DNA of 64,000 bases from Candidatus Contendibacter sp. (GCA_029624675.1 JARSSP010000071.1:124001-188000), one strand, 5' to 3'. Positions 44,047 through 52,382 are shown, counted from the stretch's first letter. Numbers and translations are program-made. The notes: generated by a model not told the origin, from the sequence alone.

Positions 44047-45411
44047 TCACGACGCCACCGCGTTCAAGCCGCGATTGAACGCCGCCAGGCTGGCGCGCGG
44101 CAACAACACCAGCGGTTTGGTGTGGCGCTCGCAGAAGCGCCTGATCCGATGCACCGCATCGTGGCTCACGCAATCCAGCGGACAGAGCACGGCGTCCGCC
44201 TGCCGCACCACGTCCCACAGTTGCGCGCGGGCGTCCTCGCGTCCGCCGTCGTGATGGATGAAACGGCCGTTGCGGCGCTCCACCAGTTCCCGAAAATGGG
44301 CGCATAAACCTTGGCGACCGCCGACGTACAGCACGCAGCGGCCTACCAGGTCGGAGCTGACGACCGCGGCGTCGGCATCGCCGCCGTCCATGCACGGCGG
44401 CGCCAGCAGTCGTTCCAAGGTGGTTTCCAGCATGTCCCGTTCTTGGCGGGACTCGGCCAGTTGTTGCGCAAGCCACTGGTTTTGGTCGATGGAACGGGTC
44501 ACCTGTTGTTTCCAGTGGTCGGCGGCGGCTTCGGCGCGGTCGGCGCGGTCGCGGTCGGCGTCGAGCCGCTCGCGCAATTCCTCGACCTCGGCCCGCAAGC
44601 GCGCGGTCAACGGCTGCCCTTCCAGCACCGCCAAACGAGCTTCGGCGGCCTGGAGCCTGCTTTCCGCCTCCAGGGCTCGCGCCAGCCTTTTGTTCAACGC
44701 GGCGACCGCGTCTTCTTGCTCGGCCAGCCGGCGGCGGGCCGTTACCTTGGCATCGGCCAGTTGCGCTTCCAGTTCCGGGCAACGGTGTCTCAGCCGGTTC
44801 AACTCCTGTAAATCGACCCGGATCGACGCGCCGGACAAATGCGACAGCATGTGAACCTCGCCGTAGACGCGATCGAGCACGGAGTTCGGTACGCTGGGAT
44901 GCGTGATCAAGGCCCAGTAAGCGCCCGCGACGTCGCCCGAGTGCAACGCCGCATCCCAGCAGGCCGCGAACGCCTCCGCCGATTGCGCTTTGCCGATTTG
45001 CTGGATGGCCGGCCTGTACTTGCGATCCAGATGCTTGTGGATCAGGCGACTCGCGGGCGTGGCTTCGCGGGCCGCAACGACAAATGCGCGATGCAAATCG
45101 TAATCGCTGGTCGGGGCTTGAGCGCCGCCGCCCAGCCGCCGCTGGAGTTGGCGCAGTTCGGCCAGGGTCAGGCAAGTACCGATTACGCTACAGTGATAGT
45201 ATTGATCGAGTTCCCAAAGCTTTTTGCGCGGCGCGGCGAGTGATTTCCGAGGCTCCGCTGGGGGACAGGGCAAAAATGTCGGCCCGAGCGGCTTATCGCT
45301 ACCTGGAGCGTTGCCCAAACAAAACTTCTTGCGCGGCATCGCGGAGAGGGCCTCGGGGGCGCCCCGAACGACTTGCGGGGATTTCAGCACGGCGTGATGC
45401 AGCTCGCACAT
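44047..45411 (-). CDS. DUF2325 domain protein with long coiled coil
   Basis: About 454 residues. A conserved N-terminal region (KLWELDQYYHCSVIGTCLTL) is followed by a helical domain and a coiled coil (residues about 220-340, rich in A/E/R/L with RAEVEELRERLDADRDRADR). The C-terminal DUF2325 domain has GRCVLYVGGRQGLCAHFREL, HHDGG, LCPLDCVSHDAV and KPLVLLPRAS. Its function is unknown; the domain resembles a nucleotide or metal sensor. ATG 45411 lies 33 bases from the -10 of a strong promoter. First gene of the hemP operon. Confidence 0.78.
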   Translation of the reverse strand: MCELHHAVLKSPQVVRGAPEALSAMPRKKFCLGNAPGSDKPLGPTFLPCPPAEPRKSLAAPRKKLWELDQYYHCSVIGTCLTLAELRQLQRRLGGGAQAPTSDYDLHRAFVVAAREATPASRLIHKHLDRKYRPAIQQIGKAQSAEAFAACWDAALHSGDVAGAYWALITHPSVPNSVLDRVYGEVHMLSHLSGASIRVDLQELNRLRHRCPELEAQLADAKVTARRRLAEQEDAVAALNKRLARALEAESRLQAAEARLAVLEGQPLTARLRAEVEELRERLDADRDRADRAEAAADHWKQQVTRSIDQNQWLAQQLAESRQERDMLETTLERLLAPPCMDGGDADAAVVSSDLVGRCVLYVGGRQGLCAHFRELVERRNGRFIHHDGGREDARAQLWDVVRQADAVLCPLDCVSHDAVHRIRRFCERHTKPLVLLPRASLAAFNRGLNAVAS

Positions 45412-45439
45412 CGGGTGATTCCGATTAAGGACTTGTGCG

Positions 45440-45458
45440 TTTAATGATAATAATTCTC
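45440..45458. promoter_or_regulatory. Fur box for the DUF2325-hemP operon
   Basis: The 19 bases TTTAATGATAATAATTCTC match the GATAATGATAATCATTATC consensus at 15 positions. The site covers the -10 and spacer of the promoter, so iron-loaded Fur would block transcription. Confidence 0.75.
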
Positions 45459-45471
45459 GTTTAGATGTCAA
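45444..45471 (-). promoter_or_regulatory. sigma70 promoter of the DUF2325-hemP operon
   Basis: On the minus strand a perfect TTGACA (45471-45466) is followed after 16 bases by TATCAT (45449-45444). The transcript would begin about 26 bases before the DUF2325 ATG. Confidence 0.72.
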
Positions 45472-45535
45472 ACAAAACATGCGGAGATCGTGAGGATATG
45501 AGTTCGGACCACGAAGACGATCTGTCGGGGTTCGG

Positions 45536-46054
45536 GAGTGATCGCTGTTTTCGACCCCACCCCGCCGCTCGGCCATGACGCCCAACTCGCGCTTCGACCG
45601 CTGGCTGCTCGGCGACAAGGATGCGCTGACCGCAACCGAACTGGCGGGCTACAATTTGTTCAAGACCAGCGGCTGCGTCGCCTGCCACAACGGCTCGGTC
45701 GTGGGCGGCAACTCCTTCCAGAAGATGGGTGTCGTGACGCCCTACAAGACCACGAGCACGGCCGAGGGGATGGCGGGCGTGACCGGCAAGGATGCCGACC
45801 GCTTCAAGCTCAAGGTGCCGACCCTGCGCAACGTGGAACTGACCTATCCCTACTTCCACGATGGCGCGGCGCAGACCCTGACCGAGGCGGTGGACATCAT
45901 GGGCCGCTTGCAGTTGGGCAAGAAGTTCACCGCCGAGGAGAACACCAAGATCGTGGCCTTCCTCAAGGCCCTGACCGGCGATCAGCCGTCGTTCCTGATG
46001 CCGATCCTGCCGCCGTCGACCGACAAGACCCCGCCGCCGAAGCCGTTCGGTTAA
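45536..46054 (+). pseudogene. di-haem cytochrome c peroxidase, truncated and frameshifted
   Basis: The frame from 45575 encodes the C-terminal haem domain of a MauG/CcpA-type peroxidase (TPNSRFDRWLLGDKDALT, haem site CVACH, LKVPTLRNVELTYPYFHDGA, QTLTEAVDIMG). The preceding residues VIAVFD are in another frame, so a frameshift separates them. No N-terminal haem domain or signal peptide exists upstream, where the hemP operon promoter lies instead. About half of the about 330 residue protein is left. A terminator follows. Confidence 0.78.
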
Positions 46055-46082
46055 GTGCCAGCGGATTTTTTCGCGCCTGTGA

Positions 46083-46106
46083 AGCCCGGCTTCGGCCGGG
46101 CTTTTT
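46083..46106 (+). terminator. rho-independent terminator
   Basis: Stem AGCCCGGC / GCCGGGCT with a TTCG tetraloop and a following T-run, 29 bases after the peroxidase remnant stop. Confidence 0.88.
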
Positions 46107-46165
46107 CTTGAACGGCGGGCAAGCCAGTCAATAGCTTTGAAGCGCGTATCAGCACCGATAGCCGC

Positions 46166-48328
46166 CTAATCCACCCGTCCGCCGCGATAAGCCACCTTCA
46201 GCGTCTCCAACTTGTCCTTGAGCGCTTCGATATGACCGGATTTAAGGCTGACGCCGGCGATCGAGTTGAGCAGCACGCCGAGCGTCATGCCGTTGTGCAG
46301 CAGCGCCGACCACACCGGCGAGAGCAGGCCGAACGCCGCGCCGGCGATGACCGCCGTGTTGACGCCGGTGGAGACGCGGAAATGGTTGCGGATCAGGCGC
46401 AGGGTCCCCGCGCTCAGCGTTCTGGCCGCCAGCAAGGTCTGCAAATGCTCGTCGAGCAGCACGATGTCGGCGGTGGCGCGAGCCAGATCCGCGCCTCGGG
46501 GCATGGCCAACCCCACGTCGGCGGCGATCAGCGCCGGGGCGTCGTTCACCCCGTCGCCGATGAACGCTACTTTCGCGCCTTGCGCCCGCAGTTGTTCGAC
46601 CACGGCGGCTTTGCGTTCCGGCGGGCATTCGGCGTGGACTTCGTCCATATCCAACTCCCGCGCCAGCGCCTCGGCCTTGTCCTGGCGGTCGCCGGTGAGC
46701 AGCACCAGCCGCCGAATTCCGGATTGGCGCAGTTGCGCCAGCACCGTTTTTGCTTCCGGGCGCAGGCTGTCGCGTAGACCGATCAACCCCAGCGGCTGCT
46801 GTTCCAACGCCACGTAGAGCAGCGTTTTGCCGGATTGCTCCAGCGCCGCGATGCGCTCTTCATGGGCGGCGAACGAGATATTTTGATGCGCTTCGAGAAA
46901 ATGTCGGCTTCCGATCACCACGCAGCGCCCTTCGGCGTGGGTGGTGAGACCGTGCGCCACCAGATAATCCACGTCTTCGTGTTCGATGTGCCCCAGATGC
47001 TGCCGGCGGGCCTGCTTGACCACCGCATCGGCGACCGGGTGCGTCGCGTGTTCCTCGATGGAGGCCACCAGCGCCAGCAGATGCGCCGCTTCCCAGTCCG
47101 CATCCAGGCTCAGTACGTCGGTTACTTCCAGCAGGCCGCTGGTCAAGGTGCCGGTCTTGTCGAACACGAAGGTGTCGGCTTGGGCCAGGCTGTCGAGCGC
47201 CGAACTGCCGCGAAACAAAATGCCGTGCTTGGCGCCCTGGTACATGGCGGACTTGATCGCCACCGGCGTGCCGAGTTTCAGGGCGCAGGCGTAATCCACC
47301 AGAAACACCGAGGCCAAGCGGTCGAGATCGCCGGTCGCGGCATACACCAGCGCGCCGGTGCCCAGCGTCAGATAGACCCGCTTGTCGGCCAGTTGCTCGG
47401 CCAGAGACTGGGTTCGCGACTGCTGTTGCAAGGCGTTTTCGATGAAGCGGGCGATGCGCGCGGTGGTGGTTTCCGCGCCGACGCGGGTGGCGCGGATGCG
47501 CAGGCGACCGCCTTCCAGCACGGTGCCGGACAGCACCTTGTCGCCCGGTTCCTTGCGCACGGCCAAGTTCTCGCCGGTGACGGACGCCTGATTGACCGCC
47601 GCGTTGCCGCCGACGACCTTGCCGTCGATGGGGATCATCTCGCCCGGTCCGACTTCGATGCGATCGCCGACGCGCAGTTCGTCGCACGGGATTTGCACCA
47701 GCACGCCGTCGCGCTCGACCCAGGCTTGCGTTGGCATCGGCTTGAGCAGATGGCGCAGCAGATCGTCGGCGTGGCGGGCGGTGCGCTGCTCCAGATACCC
47801 GCCCAACGCCAGCAAGCCTTGGGTGGCGATGGCGGTGAAATACTCGCCCCGCGCCGCCGCCAGGCTCACCGCCAGACTGTCCAGCACCTCGATTTTCAGC
47901 CCTTTCCGGCTCAGGGTCTGCGCGCCTTCCCACACGGTCGGAGCGATCAGGGCGTAGGTTAGCCAGCGGCGCAGCGGTTCAGCCAACATGGGCAGTAGGA
48001 TCAGGCCACCCAACGCGCCGAACACCCGCAGCAAGTCGGGATCGGGCCGGCTGGCGACCGGGCTGGGTTCGGTCAGAAATTCCGGGGGCGGTCGCCGGAA
48101 CCAGTCCAGGATCGCGCGGCGGTGGTGGCTCTGGCCGTCGTACTCGATGGCGATGCTGCCCGCATGGAGATTGGCCCGCGCGCCGCGCACGCCACCGAGG
48201 CTCAGCAGCGCGGCTTCCAGAGATAACCGGTCCAGTCGGCGGTCGGCCAGCCAGGGCGCGCGCAAGCGCAGGCGCTGGGGCAGTTCGTGGGCCAACTCGA
48301 CCGTGGGCAGAGTTTCTGGAATCTGCAT
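46166..48328 (-). CDS. P1B-type metal ATPase without CPC motif (FezB-like)
   Basis: A 720-residue P-type ATPase. An N-terminal HMA-like domain (residues 10-80) lacks CxxC and instead starts HELPQRLRLR (14-23). TGEN (251-254) marks the actuator, D390 in FDKTGTLT is the phosphorylation site, H430-P431 lies in the nucleotide domain, and GDGVNDAPAL is the hinge. The ion-path helix reads DYACALKLGTP instead of CPC/SPC, so copper or zinc transport is unlikely. Clustering with four small HMA/membrane proteins, feoAB and a ferritin suggests iron, as in P1B-6 ATPases of ferrosomes. It is last in the unit, and no strong ribosome binding site is seen. Confidence 0.82.
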   Translation of the reverse strand: MQIPETLPTVELAHELPQRLRLRAPWLADRRLDRLSLEAALLSLGGVRGARANLHAGSIAIEYDGQSHHRRAILDWFRRPPPEFLTEPSPVASRPDPDLLRVFGALGGLILLPMLAEPLRRWLTYALIAPTVWEGAQTLSRKGLKIEVLDSLAVSLAAARGEYFTAIATQGLLALGGYLEQRTARHADDLLRHLLKPMPTQAWVERDGVLVQIPCDELRVGDRIEVGPGEMIPIDGKVVGGNAAVNQASVTGENLAVRKEPGDKVLSGTVLEGGRLRIRATRVGAETTTARIARFIENALQQQSRTQSLAEQLADKRVYLTLGTGALVYAATGDLDRLASVFLVDYACALKLGTPVAIKSAMYQGAKHGILFRGSSALDSLAQADTFVFDKTGTLTSGLLEVTDVLSLDADWEAAHLLALVASIEEHATHPVADAVVKQARRQHLGHIEHEDVDYLVAHGLTTHAEGRCVVIGSRHFLEAHQNISFAAHEERIAALEQSGKTLLYVALEQQPLGLIGLRDSLRPEAKTVLAQLRQSGIRRLVLLTGDRQDKAEALARELDMDEVHAECPPERKAAVVEQLRAQGAKVAFIGDGVNDAPALIAADVGLAMPRGADLARATADIVLLDEHLQTLLAARTLSAGTLRLIRNHFRVSTGVNTAVIAGAAFGLLSPVWSALLHNGMTLGVLLNSIAGVSLKSGHIEALKDKLETLKVAYRGGRVD

Positions 48329-48403
48329 CGCGTAATTTTTGGGATGGGAGTGGAAAAAAGCCGACGTCGGTGGAATCGGTTTCCCGGCGCCGGCATTGCT
48401 TGC

Positions 48404-49045
48404 CTATTTGCCGGGTTGGGCTTCCGTCTTGATCTCCGCTTCCGCGTCCTTGAAGCGTTCCTTGATCTCTTCGACGCCGCCCTGGAACAGGCTCCAAAGC
48501 TTGACCAGCGACTTGATGGCGTTTTTCTGCACCGAGTCGTTGGTCAGCAGGAAGGTCAGGGCCGCGCCGGTGATCGCGCCCTTGACGAAGCGCTCGTCGC
48601 GGAAGTTGAAAAAGCTGCCCAAGCCGCCGTCGTGATGATGATGGGGCGCATAACCCGCCTGGAACTGCGCGTAGGCGGGATGCGTGTGATAGCCGGGGTG
48701 CGCGCTGTAGCCTGGCGGGTAATACCCTGGTCCGTAGTAGCCGGGATGGCCGCCTCGGTGATGATCCTGGTGCGCCCAGGGCGGGTTGTTGCCCGGCGCG
48801 GGCGGATGGCCGTAACCGCCTCGATACTGATCCTGATAGCCGCCGTGGTGATAGACCTGATGCGCCCAAGGGGGCGGGCCATTGCTCGGCGCGGGCGGAT
48901 GGCCGTAGTGACCCTGATACTGCTCCTGGTAACCGCCGTGATACTGCGGTCCTTGTTCTGGCGGGCCTGCTTGCTGCTGGGCGGCTGGACCCTGCTGCGG
49001 ACCGGGCTGCTGTGGAGACGCCTGATTATTTTGGGTTTCGTTCAT
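48404..49045 (-). CDS. His/Tyr/Gly/Pro-rich repeat protein with C-terminal membrane segment
   Basis: A 213-residue protein. The N-terminal two thirds are low complexity: Gln/Pro-rich, then two 30-residue repeats (GGYQEQYQGHYGHPPAPSNG; GGYQDQYRGGYGHPPAPGNN), then a His/Tyr/Pro stretch ending HHHHDGG. The C-terminal third (FVKGAITGAALTFLLTNDSV and an amphipathic helix) looks like a membrane anchor. The many histidines could bind metal. ATG 49045 has a GGGAG site and overlaps the upstream gene stop. Function unknown; position suggests a structural part of the ATPase system. Confidence 0.7.
   Translation of the reverse strand: MNETQNNQASPQQPGPQQGPAAQQQAGPPEQGPQYHGGYQEQYQGHYGHPPAPSNGPPPWAHQVYHHGGYQDQYRGGYGHPPAPGNNPPWAHQDHHRGGHPGYYGPGYYPPGYSAHPGYHTHPAYAQFQAGYAPHHHHDGGLGSFFNFRDERFVKGAITGAALTFLLTNDSVQKNAIKSLVKLWSLFQGGVEEIKERFKDAEAEIKTEAQPGK
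48761..48943. repeat. two-copy tandem repeat, period about 90 bases, within the His/Tyr-rich gene
   Basis: Copies begin near 48771 and 48861 and share the stretches TGCGCCCA, GCGCGGGCGGATGGCCGTA and CCGCCGTG. They encode the 30-residue repeat, so the element is coding. Confidence 0.65.
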
Positions 49046-49383
49046 TGGGATTCTCCCTGTTTTGACGGGTTCAACAAATACATCAAGGTGGCGCTGGTCA
49101 CGAACATCGCGGCGAAACGGGTCAGGGTTTTGCTGCAACCCAGACTCTGGCCGACCAGGGTCGCGGCGGCGGTGGTCAGCCCGGTGACGGCGCCGGCTTG
49201 CAGCACGTCGTTCAACGCCAAACGGTGGTCGGCATCGTGGCGCTTGATCTGCGCGGCAGTCGCGGCGGCGGCGCCCACGGTCGCGCCCAGCGCGGCGTTT
49301 TGCAGCACCGCGACGGTGGACGGTGAAAAGGACTCTGGGCAGTCGTGCGGATAGTAGGGTGAGGGATAATAACGATCACTCAC
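49042..49383 (-). CDS. small Gly/Ala-rich membrane protein of the ATPase cluster (113 aa)
   Basis: A Tyr/Pro-rich start (MSDRYYPSPYYPHDCPESF) is followed by two to three hydrophobic helices (LQNAALGATVGAAAATAAQI, LQAGAVTGLTTAAATLVG and FAAMFVTSATLMYLL) with small-residue packing. No family recognised. It overlaps both neighbours by four bases (ATGA), which indicates tight co-expression with the HMA-like and repeat proteins. Glycine/alanine-rich membrane proteins occur in ferrosome and magnetosome clusters; that parallel is inference. Confidence 0.68.
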   Translation of the reverse strand: MSDRYYPSPYYPHDCPESFSPSTVAVLQNAALGATVGAAAATAAQIKRHDADHRLALNDVLQAGAVTGLTTAAATLVGQSLGCSKTLTRFAAMFVTSATLMYLLNPSKQGESQ

Positions 49384-49766
49384 GCGGGCGCTCCTTCAGG
49401 TGGATGGGAAGAACAGTGGTCGGGATCGGTGAACAGGCCGACTTCCGCCAGCAGCACGGGCAGCGCCTCGCCGCGACTGTGTAGAAGGCGCTCCCACCAC
49501 TGCGGCGGGATGCGCCGGGCGTCGTACTCGATCACCAGCGAAGCGGCAGACTTGTTCAGATGCAGGGCAGTGATGCCCGGCAGTCGCGCCAACCAGCTTT
49601 CCGGCGCGGCGTTCGGCCCTTGCGCCAGCCAGCCTAACACTCCGGCGTGCAGCCGCACCCGCAGTCGCCCGCGAACGTGATGGACGATGCGCAAATGGGG
49701 CAGAAGACCGGCCAACCGTGCCCAGTCGTCGCCGCTCGGCGGGATTGTCGAGTCGGACGGTTTCAA
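49380..49766 (-). CDS. HMA-like domain protein, second of pair (128 aa)
   Basis: The TTG start at 49766 overlaps the upstream stop (TTGA) and has a GAGG site. The domain begins IVHHVRGRLRVRLHAGVLG and continues through LPGITALHLNKSAASLVIEY, a ferredoxin-like HMA pattern without CxxC. It shares the H-x-x-x-G-R-L-R motif with its neighbour and with the ATPase N-terminus. It probably docks on or feeds the ATPase. The C-terminus has an unrelated His/Cys tail (DPDHCSSHPP). Confidence 0.68.
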   Translation of the reverse strand: MKPSDSTIPPSGDDWARLAGLLPHLRIVHHVRGRLRVRLHAGVLGWLAQGPNAAPESWLARLPGITALHLNKSAASLVIEYDARRIPPQWWERLLHSRGEALPVLLAEVGLFTDPDHCSSHPPEGAPA

Positions 49767-50134
49767 CGAAATCCTCGCGCCAGCGACAGCACCGAGGTTT
49801 CGACGCTCTTGCGCAGCAGCGTGCCGAACAGGGCGTTGCCGAACAGGGCGCCGGCCTGCTTGACCAGATCGCCGCCGGCCGAGGCGGCGGGCGCGGCGGA
49901 TATGGGGCTGTCCAGACAACCAGCCTTGTAGAGGTGGTACAGAATGTCGTCGGCGTTCAACCGGGCGGTGTCGTAATGAATCAGCACGCTGCCGATTTTG
50001 TCGTTGTGGCTATGGCTGTCGATGCCCGGTAGTTCTGCCAGCATCTTGCCTAGCTTAGCCCGACACTCGGCCCGATGCAGACGCGCGGTCTTGATCCGCA
50101 GACGACCCGGAACATGATGGATGTAGTAGCTCAT
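49763..50134 (-). CDS. HMA-like domain protein, first of pair (123 aa)
   Basis: Starts directly with the HMA_2-like domain: MSYYIHHVPGRLRIKTARLH, then LAELPGIDSHSHNDKIGSVL, IHYD and the helix of DDILYHLYKAG. The metal-binding CxxC is replaced by the HHVPGRLRIK motif. A C-terminal hydrophobic part (ALFGNALFGTLLRKSVETSV) may touch the membrane. It heads the five-gene group that ends with the ATPase, about 96 bases after the Cys-rich FeoB-associated gene. Confidence 0.72.
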   Translation of the reverse strand: MSYYIHHVPGRLRIKTARLHRAECRAKLGKMLAELPGIDSHSHNDKIGSVLIHYDTARLNADDILYHLYKAGCLDSPISAAPAASAGGDLVKQAGALFGNALFGTLLRKSVETSVLSLARGFR

Positions 50135-50230
50135 CGCAATGACCTCGCAACGGGATTCGAGTGGACGTTTCGATGCAATCGTTCGCCTCCCCTCGCTGGC
50201 GGGCGGGGGGGTTGAGCGAGAAAGCGGCGC

Positions 50231-50485
50231 TCAACAAGGGTCGGACGGTAATCGCTTGCGCCGCCCGACGGCGACGGGATAGACCTTGACCTGCACTTTG
50301 AAACAGGACGCATTCGACGCGCAGCCGCTACAGCCGCCAGCGGGTGGCGCGTTCTTGACCGAACTGTCATCCCCCCAGCGGACGCCGAACCGGAAAAGTC
50401 CAGACGGCAGCCAAGATCGCAACAGGGCGAGCGCGGCGATCACCACGACCAACAACGCCAAGCCGTCCTGCCACATCTCAGCCAC
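50231..50485 (-). CDS. FeoB-associated Cys-rich small membrane protein
   Basis: An 84-residue protein with one N-terminal membrane helix (DGLALLVVVIAALALL) and a cysteine cluster in GGCSGCASNASCFKVQVKVY. Small proteins of this type follow feoB in many bacteria and stand where FeoC or FeoB-associated proteins would be (DUF6587-like in my recollection). The start lies inside the end of feoB. It may assist Fe2+ transport. Confidence 0.72.
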   Translation of the reverse strand: MAEMWQDGLALLVVVIAALALLRSWLPSGLFRFGVRWGDDSSVKNAPPAGGCSGCASNASCFKVQVKVYPVAVGRRKRLPSDPC

Positions 50486-52382
50486 CTCCCAGCGCTAAGG
50501 CTACCCGGTAGGTAACGAAGGCGGCGAGATACGCCAACGCCATCAGGTAGACGAACATGAACGTCGCCCACCGCCAGGAGTTGGTCTCGCGGCGGACGGC
50601 GGCCAGCGTCGCCAGACATTGCGGGGCGAACACGTACCAGGCCAGCAACGACAGAGCCGTCGCCAGCGTCCAGCTCTGGGCCAGCGTCGTGGTCAGCGCT
50701 TCCGTGACGGCGCCTTCGTCGCCGCTCAGGGCGTACACGGTACCGAGCGCCGCCACCGCCACCTCGCGCGCCGCCAGGCCCGGCACCAAGGCGATGGCGA
50801 TCTGCCAGTTGAAGCCGATCGGCGCCAGCAACGGTTCCAGCGTCCGCCCGATCAGGCCGGCGAAGCTGTAATAAATCGCCGGTTCCGTGGCGCCTTCCGG
50901 CGCGGCGGGAAAAGTGGACAGAAACCACAGGATGACCAGCACGCTCAAGATGATCGTGCCGATCCGACGCATGAAGATCTTGGCGCGCTCCCACAAACCC
51001 AACAATACATTGGCGGGATTCGGCCATTTGTAGCTGGGCAGTTCCATCAGCAAAGGCTGCCGGTCGCCGCGCAACAGGGTCAGCCGCAACACGCCCGCCA
51101 CCGCCAGCGCGCCGACGATGCCGGTCGCGTACAGGCCGAACATGACCAGCCCTTGCAAACCGATCCCGCCCCAGACCGTGGTCGCGGGCACGAACGCGGC
51201 GATCAGCAAAACGTACACCGGCAACCGCGCCGAGCAGGTCATCAGCGGCGCGATCAGGATCGTGACCAAACGATCCAGCGGATGGGCGATGGTGCGCGCC
51301 GCCATGATGCCGGGAATGGCGCAGGCGAAGCTGGAGAGCAAGGGGATAAAGGCGCGGCCGTTCAAACCGACCGCGCTCATCAGCCGATCCATCAGGAACG
51401 CGGCGCGGGTCATGTAGCCGGAATCTTCCAGCAGCAGAATGAACAGGAACAAGATCAGGATTTGCGGCAGGAAGATCACCACGCCGCCCACGCCGGCGAC
51501 GATGCCGTCGACCAGCAGGCTCTTGAGCAGGCTCTCCTCCATGTGCGCGGAGAGCCACTGCTGCAAGCCGGCCATGCCGCCGTCGATCCAGTCCATCGGT
51601 GCTTCCGCCCAACTGAACACGGCCTGGAACATCAGGAACAGCAGGGCGAGCAAAATCAGCGGTCCCGCCACCGGATGCAGCAATACCCGGTCGAGTTGCC
51701 GGGTAAGGTGTTCCGGCGCGCCCTCGCGGACCACGGCTTCTTGCAGCAGGCGCTCCACCTCTCGGTGGTGGGCGCGAATGGCGTCCGGCGAGGGCTCCAC
51801 CCAGTCGGAGATCGCGGTGACACCATCCCCGGCCGGAGCCTGGTTCAACAGCGCGTCGATCTGGCCGAGCAGGTCTCGCACCCCGTGCTTGCGCATCGCC
51901 ACGGTGGTCACCACCGGAATGCCCAACTGCCGTGACAGCGCTTCAGTGCTGATCTGACAGCCGCGCTTCTGGGCGATGTCCATCATGTTCAGCACCAGAA
52001 TCAGCGGCCGGCCCAGTTGCCGCAACTCCAGCAACAGCCGCAAATGCTGACCCAGATTGGTGGCGTCGGTCACGCACACCAACGCATCCGGCAAGGTTTC
52101 TCGTGCCTGCCGGCCCAGCACCACGTCACGGGTGATGGCTTCGTCGGGGCTGCGGGCGCGCAGGCTGTAGCTGCCAGGCAGATCGAGCACTTCGACCGGA
52201 TGGCCGCCCGGCGTTTTCAGCAAACCGCTTTTCCGCTCGACGGTCACGCCGGGGTAGTTACCGGTCTTTTGCCGGCCGCCGGTCAGGGTGTTGAACAGGG
52301 TGGTCTTGCCGCTGTTGGGCGGACCGACCAAGGCGATGCGGGCGGGTCTGAAACCCTCCGCGGCTAGAGTTCCAGCCGTCAT
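50478..52382 (-). CDS. feoB: ferrous iron transporter B
   Basis: A 634-residue Fe2+ permease. The N-terminal G domain has G1 GPPNSGKTT (residues 20-28), G3 DLPGSYSL and G4 NMMD. About ten membrane helices follow, with the Gate motifs LSSFACAIPGIMAARTI and MTCSARLPVYVLLIAAFVP. It is shorter than the 773-residue E. coli protein but complete. The start overlaps the feoA stop by four bases. It imports iron that the neighbouring ferritin and ATPase system could store. Confidence 0.95.
   Translation of the reverse strand: MTAGTLAAEGFRPARIALVGPPNSGKTTLFNTLTGGRQKTGNYPGVTVERKSGLLKTPGGHPVEVLDLPGSYSLRARSPDEAITRDVVLGRQARETLPDALVCVTDATNLGQHLRLLLELRQLGRPLILVLNMMDIAQKRGCQISTEALSRQLGIPVVTTVAMRKHGVRDLLGQIDALLNQAPAGDGVTAISDWVEPSPDAIRAHHREVERLLQEAVVREGAPEHLTRQLDRVLLHPVAGPLILLALLFLMFQAVFSWAEAPMDWIDGGMAGLQQWLSAHMEESLLKSLLVDGIVAGVGGVVIFLPQILILFLFILLLEDSGYMTRAAFLMDRLMSAVGLNGRAFIPLLSSFACAIPGIMAARTIAHPLDRLVTILIAPLMTCSARLPVYVLLIAAFVPATTVWGGIGLQGLVMFGLYATGIVGALAVAGVLRLTLLRGDRQPLLMELPSYKWPNPANVLLGLWERAKIFMRRIGTIILSVLVILWFLSTFPAAPEGATEPAIYYSFAGLIGRTLEPLLAPIGFNWQIAIALVPGLAAREVAVAALGTVYALSGDEGAVTEALTTTLAQSWTLATALSLLAWYVFAPQCLATLAAVRRETNSWRWATFMFVYLMALAYLAAFVTYRVALALGGG

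Noticed and set aside
48761-48943. Regular repeats that might be a CRISPR array or satellite
   Set aside because: Only two copies of about 90 bases without spacers, and they encode an in-frame protein repeat.
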